Source of the DNA: Pseudomonas segetis
GTDB lineage: Bacteria; Pseudomonadota; Gammaproteobacteria; Pseudomonadales; Pseudomonadaceae
NCBI RefSeq assembly: GCF_900188155.1
Contig: NZ_FZOG01000002.1
Span: forward strand, 821,845 to 885,844
Direction of reading: 5' to 3'
Length of the DNA stretch: 64,000 bases
Shown: in pieces, positions 62,821 to 64,000 of the stretch
Layout of the letters: each line of letters opens with the position of its first letter
Position numbering within the stretch: position 1 is the first letter of the stretch
Notes under the pieces: generated by a model
What the model saw: the letters and a program-made list of their open reading frames with translations, nothing else
Told to the model about the DNA's origin: nothing
Databases searched by the model: none
Program-made: the position numbers and the translations under genes

Positions 62821-64000
62821 TCAGGTCACCGGGGCCGGGTTGAACAACACCAGATCGTTATGCAGCCGATGACGTTCAGCCCAGGTCTGCGACTTGCCGC
62901 TGGCGACATCCAGATACAGCTGGAAAATCGCCCAGCCCATTTCTTCAAGCGTCATGCGCCCGGAGGTGATTTGCCCGGCATCCACGTCAATCAGGTCCGG
63001 CCAGCGCTCAGCAAGCTGAGTGCGCGTCGCCACCTTGATTACCGGCACCATGGACAAGCCATAGGGCGTGCCGCGCCCGGTGGTAAAGATATGCAGGTTC
63101 ATGCCCGCGGCTATTTGCAAGGTGCCGCAGATAAAGTCACTGGCGGGTGTCGCGCAGAACCACAAGCCTTTGCCGCGAATCCGCTCACCCGGCGAAACCA
63201 CACCGGCAATGGTGCTGGAGCCGGATTTGGCGATCGAGCCCATGGCTTTCTCGACAATATTGTTGAGCCCGCCTTTCTTGTTGCCCGGCGTGGTGTTGGC
63301 GCTGCGATCGGCCATGCCGCGCTGCAGGTACTTGTCGTACCAATCCATTTCACGGATTAAGGCATCAGCCACTTCGACCGACGCCGCACGCGGGGTCAGC
63401 AAATGGATGCCATCGCGCACCTCGGTATTTTCCGAGAACATCACGGTCGCCCCGGCACGAACCAGCAAGTCAGCGGCGACGCCCAGCGCCGGGTTGGCGG
63501 TGATGCCCGAGAATGCATCGCTGCCACCACATTGCATGCCGACCGACAGCTCACTGGCCGGTACGGTTTCACGGCGACGCAGGTTCAGCACCTGCAGGCG
63601 CGCATCGATCATCTGCATGATCTGTTCGATCATGCCGCTGAAACCGGTGCCCGAATCCTGCAGACGGAACAGCCAGTCCTCTTCGTCCATGCCATTGGTC
63701 AGCGCATCGCCATCCATCAACTGGCTGGCCTGCAGCTTCTCGCAACCGAGGCTGATAACCAGCGCCTGACCGCCCAGGTTAGGGTTGCGACTGATGTTGT
63801 ACAGCGTGCGAATCGGCACCACGGCATCGGGCGCATTGATCGCCACGCCGCAGCCATAGCTGTGCGACAGCGCGACCACATCATCGACATAGGGGTAGTT
63901 GGGCAGCAGCTCTTTGCGCACCCGCTCGACACAATGGTCCAGCACGCCAACCACGCACTGCACAGTGGTGGTCACACCGAGAATATTGCGCGTACCAACC
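62821..64000 (-). CDS. garD: Galactarate dehydratase (5' partial)
   Basis: The C-terminal 393 residues of a GarD/UxaA-type dehydratase, which dehydrates galactarate to 5-keto-4-deoxyglucarate. The reading frame continues to the right edge ([12 protein letters not shown]), so the N-terminus is outside. Clear motifs are [47 protein letters not shown] and [19 protein letters not shown]. The GTG at 63975 lies within the conserved region and is not the start. It is the first gene visible of the sugar-acid catabolism set. Confidence 0.88.
   Translation of the reverse strand, partial: VGTRNILGVTTTVQCVVGVLDHCVERVRKELLPNYPYVDDVVALSHSYGCGVAINAPDAVVPIRTLYNISRNPNLGGQALVISLGCEKLQASQLMDGDALTNGMDEEDWLFRLQDSGTGFSGMIEQIMQMIDARLQVLNLRRRETVPASELSVGMQCGGSDAFSGITANPALGVAADLLVRAGATVMFSENTEVRDGIHLLTPRAASVEVADALIREMDWYDKYLQRGMADRSANTTPGNKKGGLNNIVEKAMGSIAKSGSSTIAGVVSPGERIRGKGLWFCATPASDFICGTLQIAAGMNLHIFTTGRGTPYGLSMVPVIKVATRTQLAERWPDLIDVDAGQITSGRMTLEEMGWAIFQLYLDVASGKSQTWAERHRLHNDLVLFNPAPVT

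Overview
The window looks like a chromosomal segment of a Pseudomonas species (gammaproteobacterium). The strongest argument is one block, pprA-tadF-fppA-pprB-tadG-...-rcpC-flp (22.9-38.0 kb), which has the gene order and orientations of the Flp/Tad pilus locus of P. aeruginosa. A selenocysteine formate dehydrogenase block and short intergenic gaps with ATGA-type gene overlaps fit this. The species cannot be named from the sequence alone.

Layout. 0-8.3 kb: fatty-acid genes (a FabG4-type ketoreductase cut by the left edge, an AraC regulator, a MaoC-type hydratase), then a MazG-like pyrophosphohydrolase overlapping the tRNA methyltransferase cmoM, two DUF4136 lipoproteins, and a tightly overlapping set GNAT / DsrE-like / GcvH-like lipoyl protein followed by an epoxide-hydrolase-like enzyme. 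8.3-12.2 kb: an AT-rich accessory island against the 3' end of the selenocysteine tRNA gene selC. It holds four small promoterless ORFs, each followed by an integron attC recombination site, with no integrase gene. Next to them lie a decayed kptA fragment and a truncated polymorphic-toxin tail with its immunity gene. An imperfect copy of the selC 3' end sits at 8490, and copies of a 22-bp sequence bracket two compartments inside the island. 12.2-22.8 kb: the selenocysteine system, selC, selB, selA, fdhE and the membrane formate dehydrogenase fdnGHI, whose alpha subunit has an in-frame UGA followed by a SECIS hairpin.

22.9-38.5 kb: the Flp/Tad pilus locus with its PprA/PprB two-component system, the prepilin peptidase, and an extra stand-alone receiver protein after flp. 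It ends at a strong terminator and a 112-bp tandem repeat (38.5-38.9 kb). 38.9-42.4 kb: a two-partner-secretion-type outer-membrane transporter behind a glycine-rich repeat lipoprotein, with no recognisable haemagglutinin-type exoprotein. 42.7-50.6 kb: small transporters, a SulP permease with a universal stress protein, a YehZYXW-type osmoprotectant ABC importer and an EamA exporter. 50.7-58.7 kb: penicillin-binding protein 1C and a bacterial alpha-2-macroglobulin, a known periplasmic defence pair. 58.8-64 kb: a LysR regulator divergent from a RidA-like protein with a degenerate active site, then 2-hydroxyacid dehydrogenase, FAD-linked oxidase and galactarate dehydratase genes, the last cut by the right edge.

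The most interesting part is the selC-adjacent integrase-less cassette array and the inverted-repeat-bounded compartments around it.
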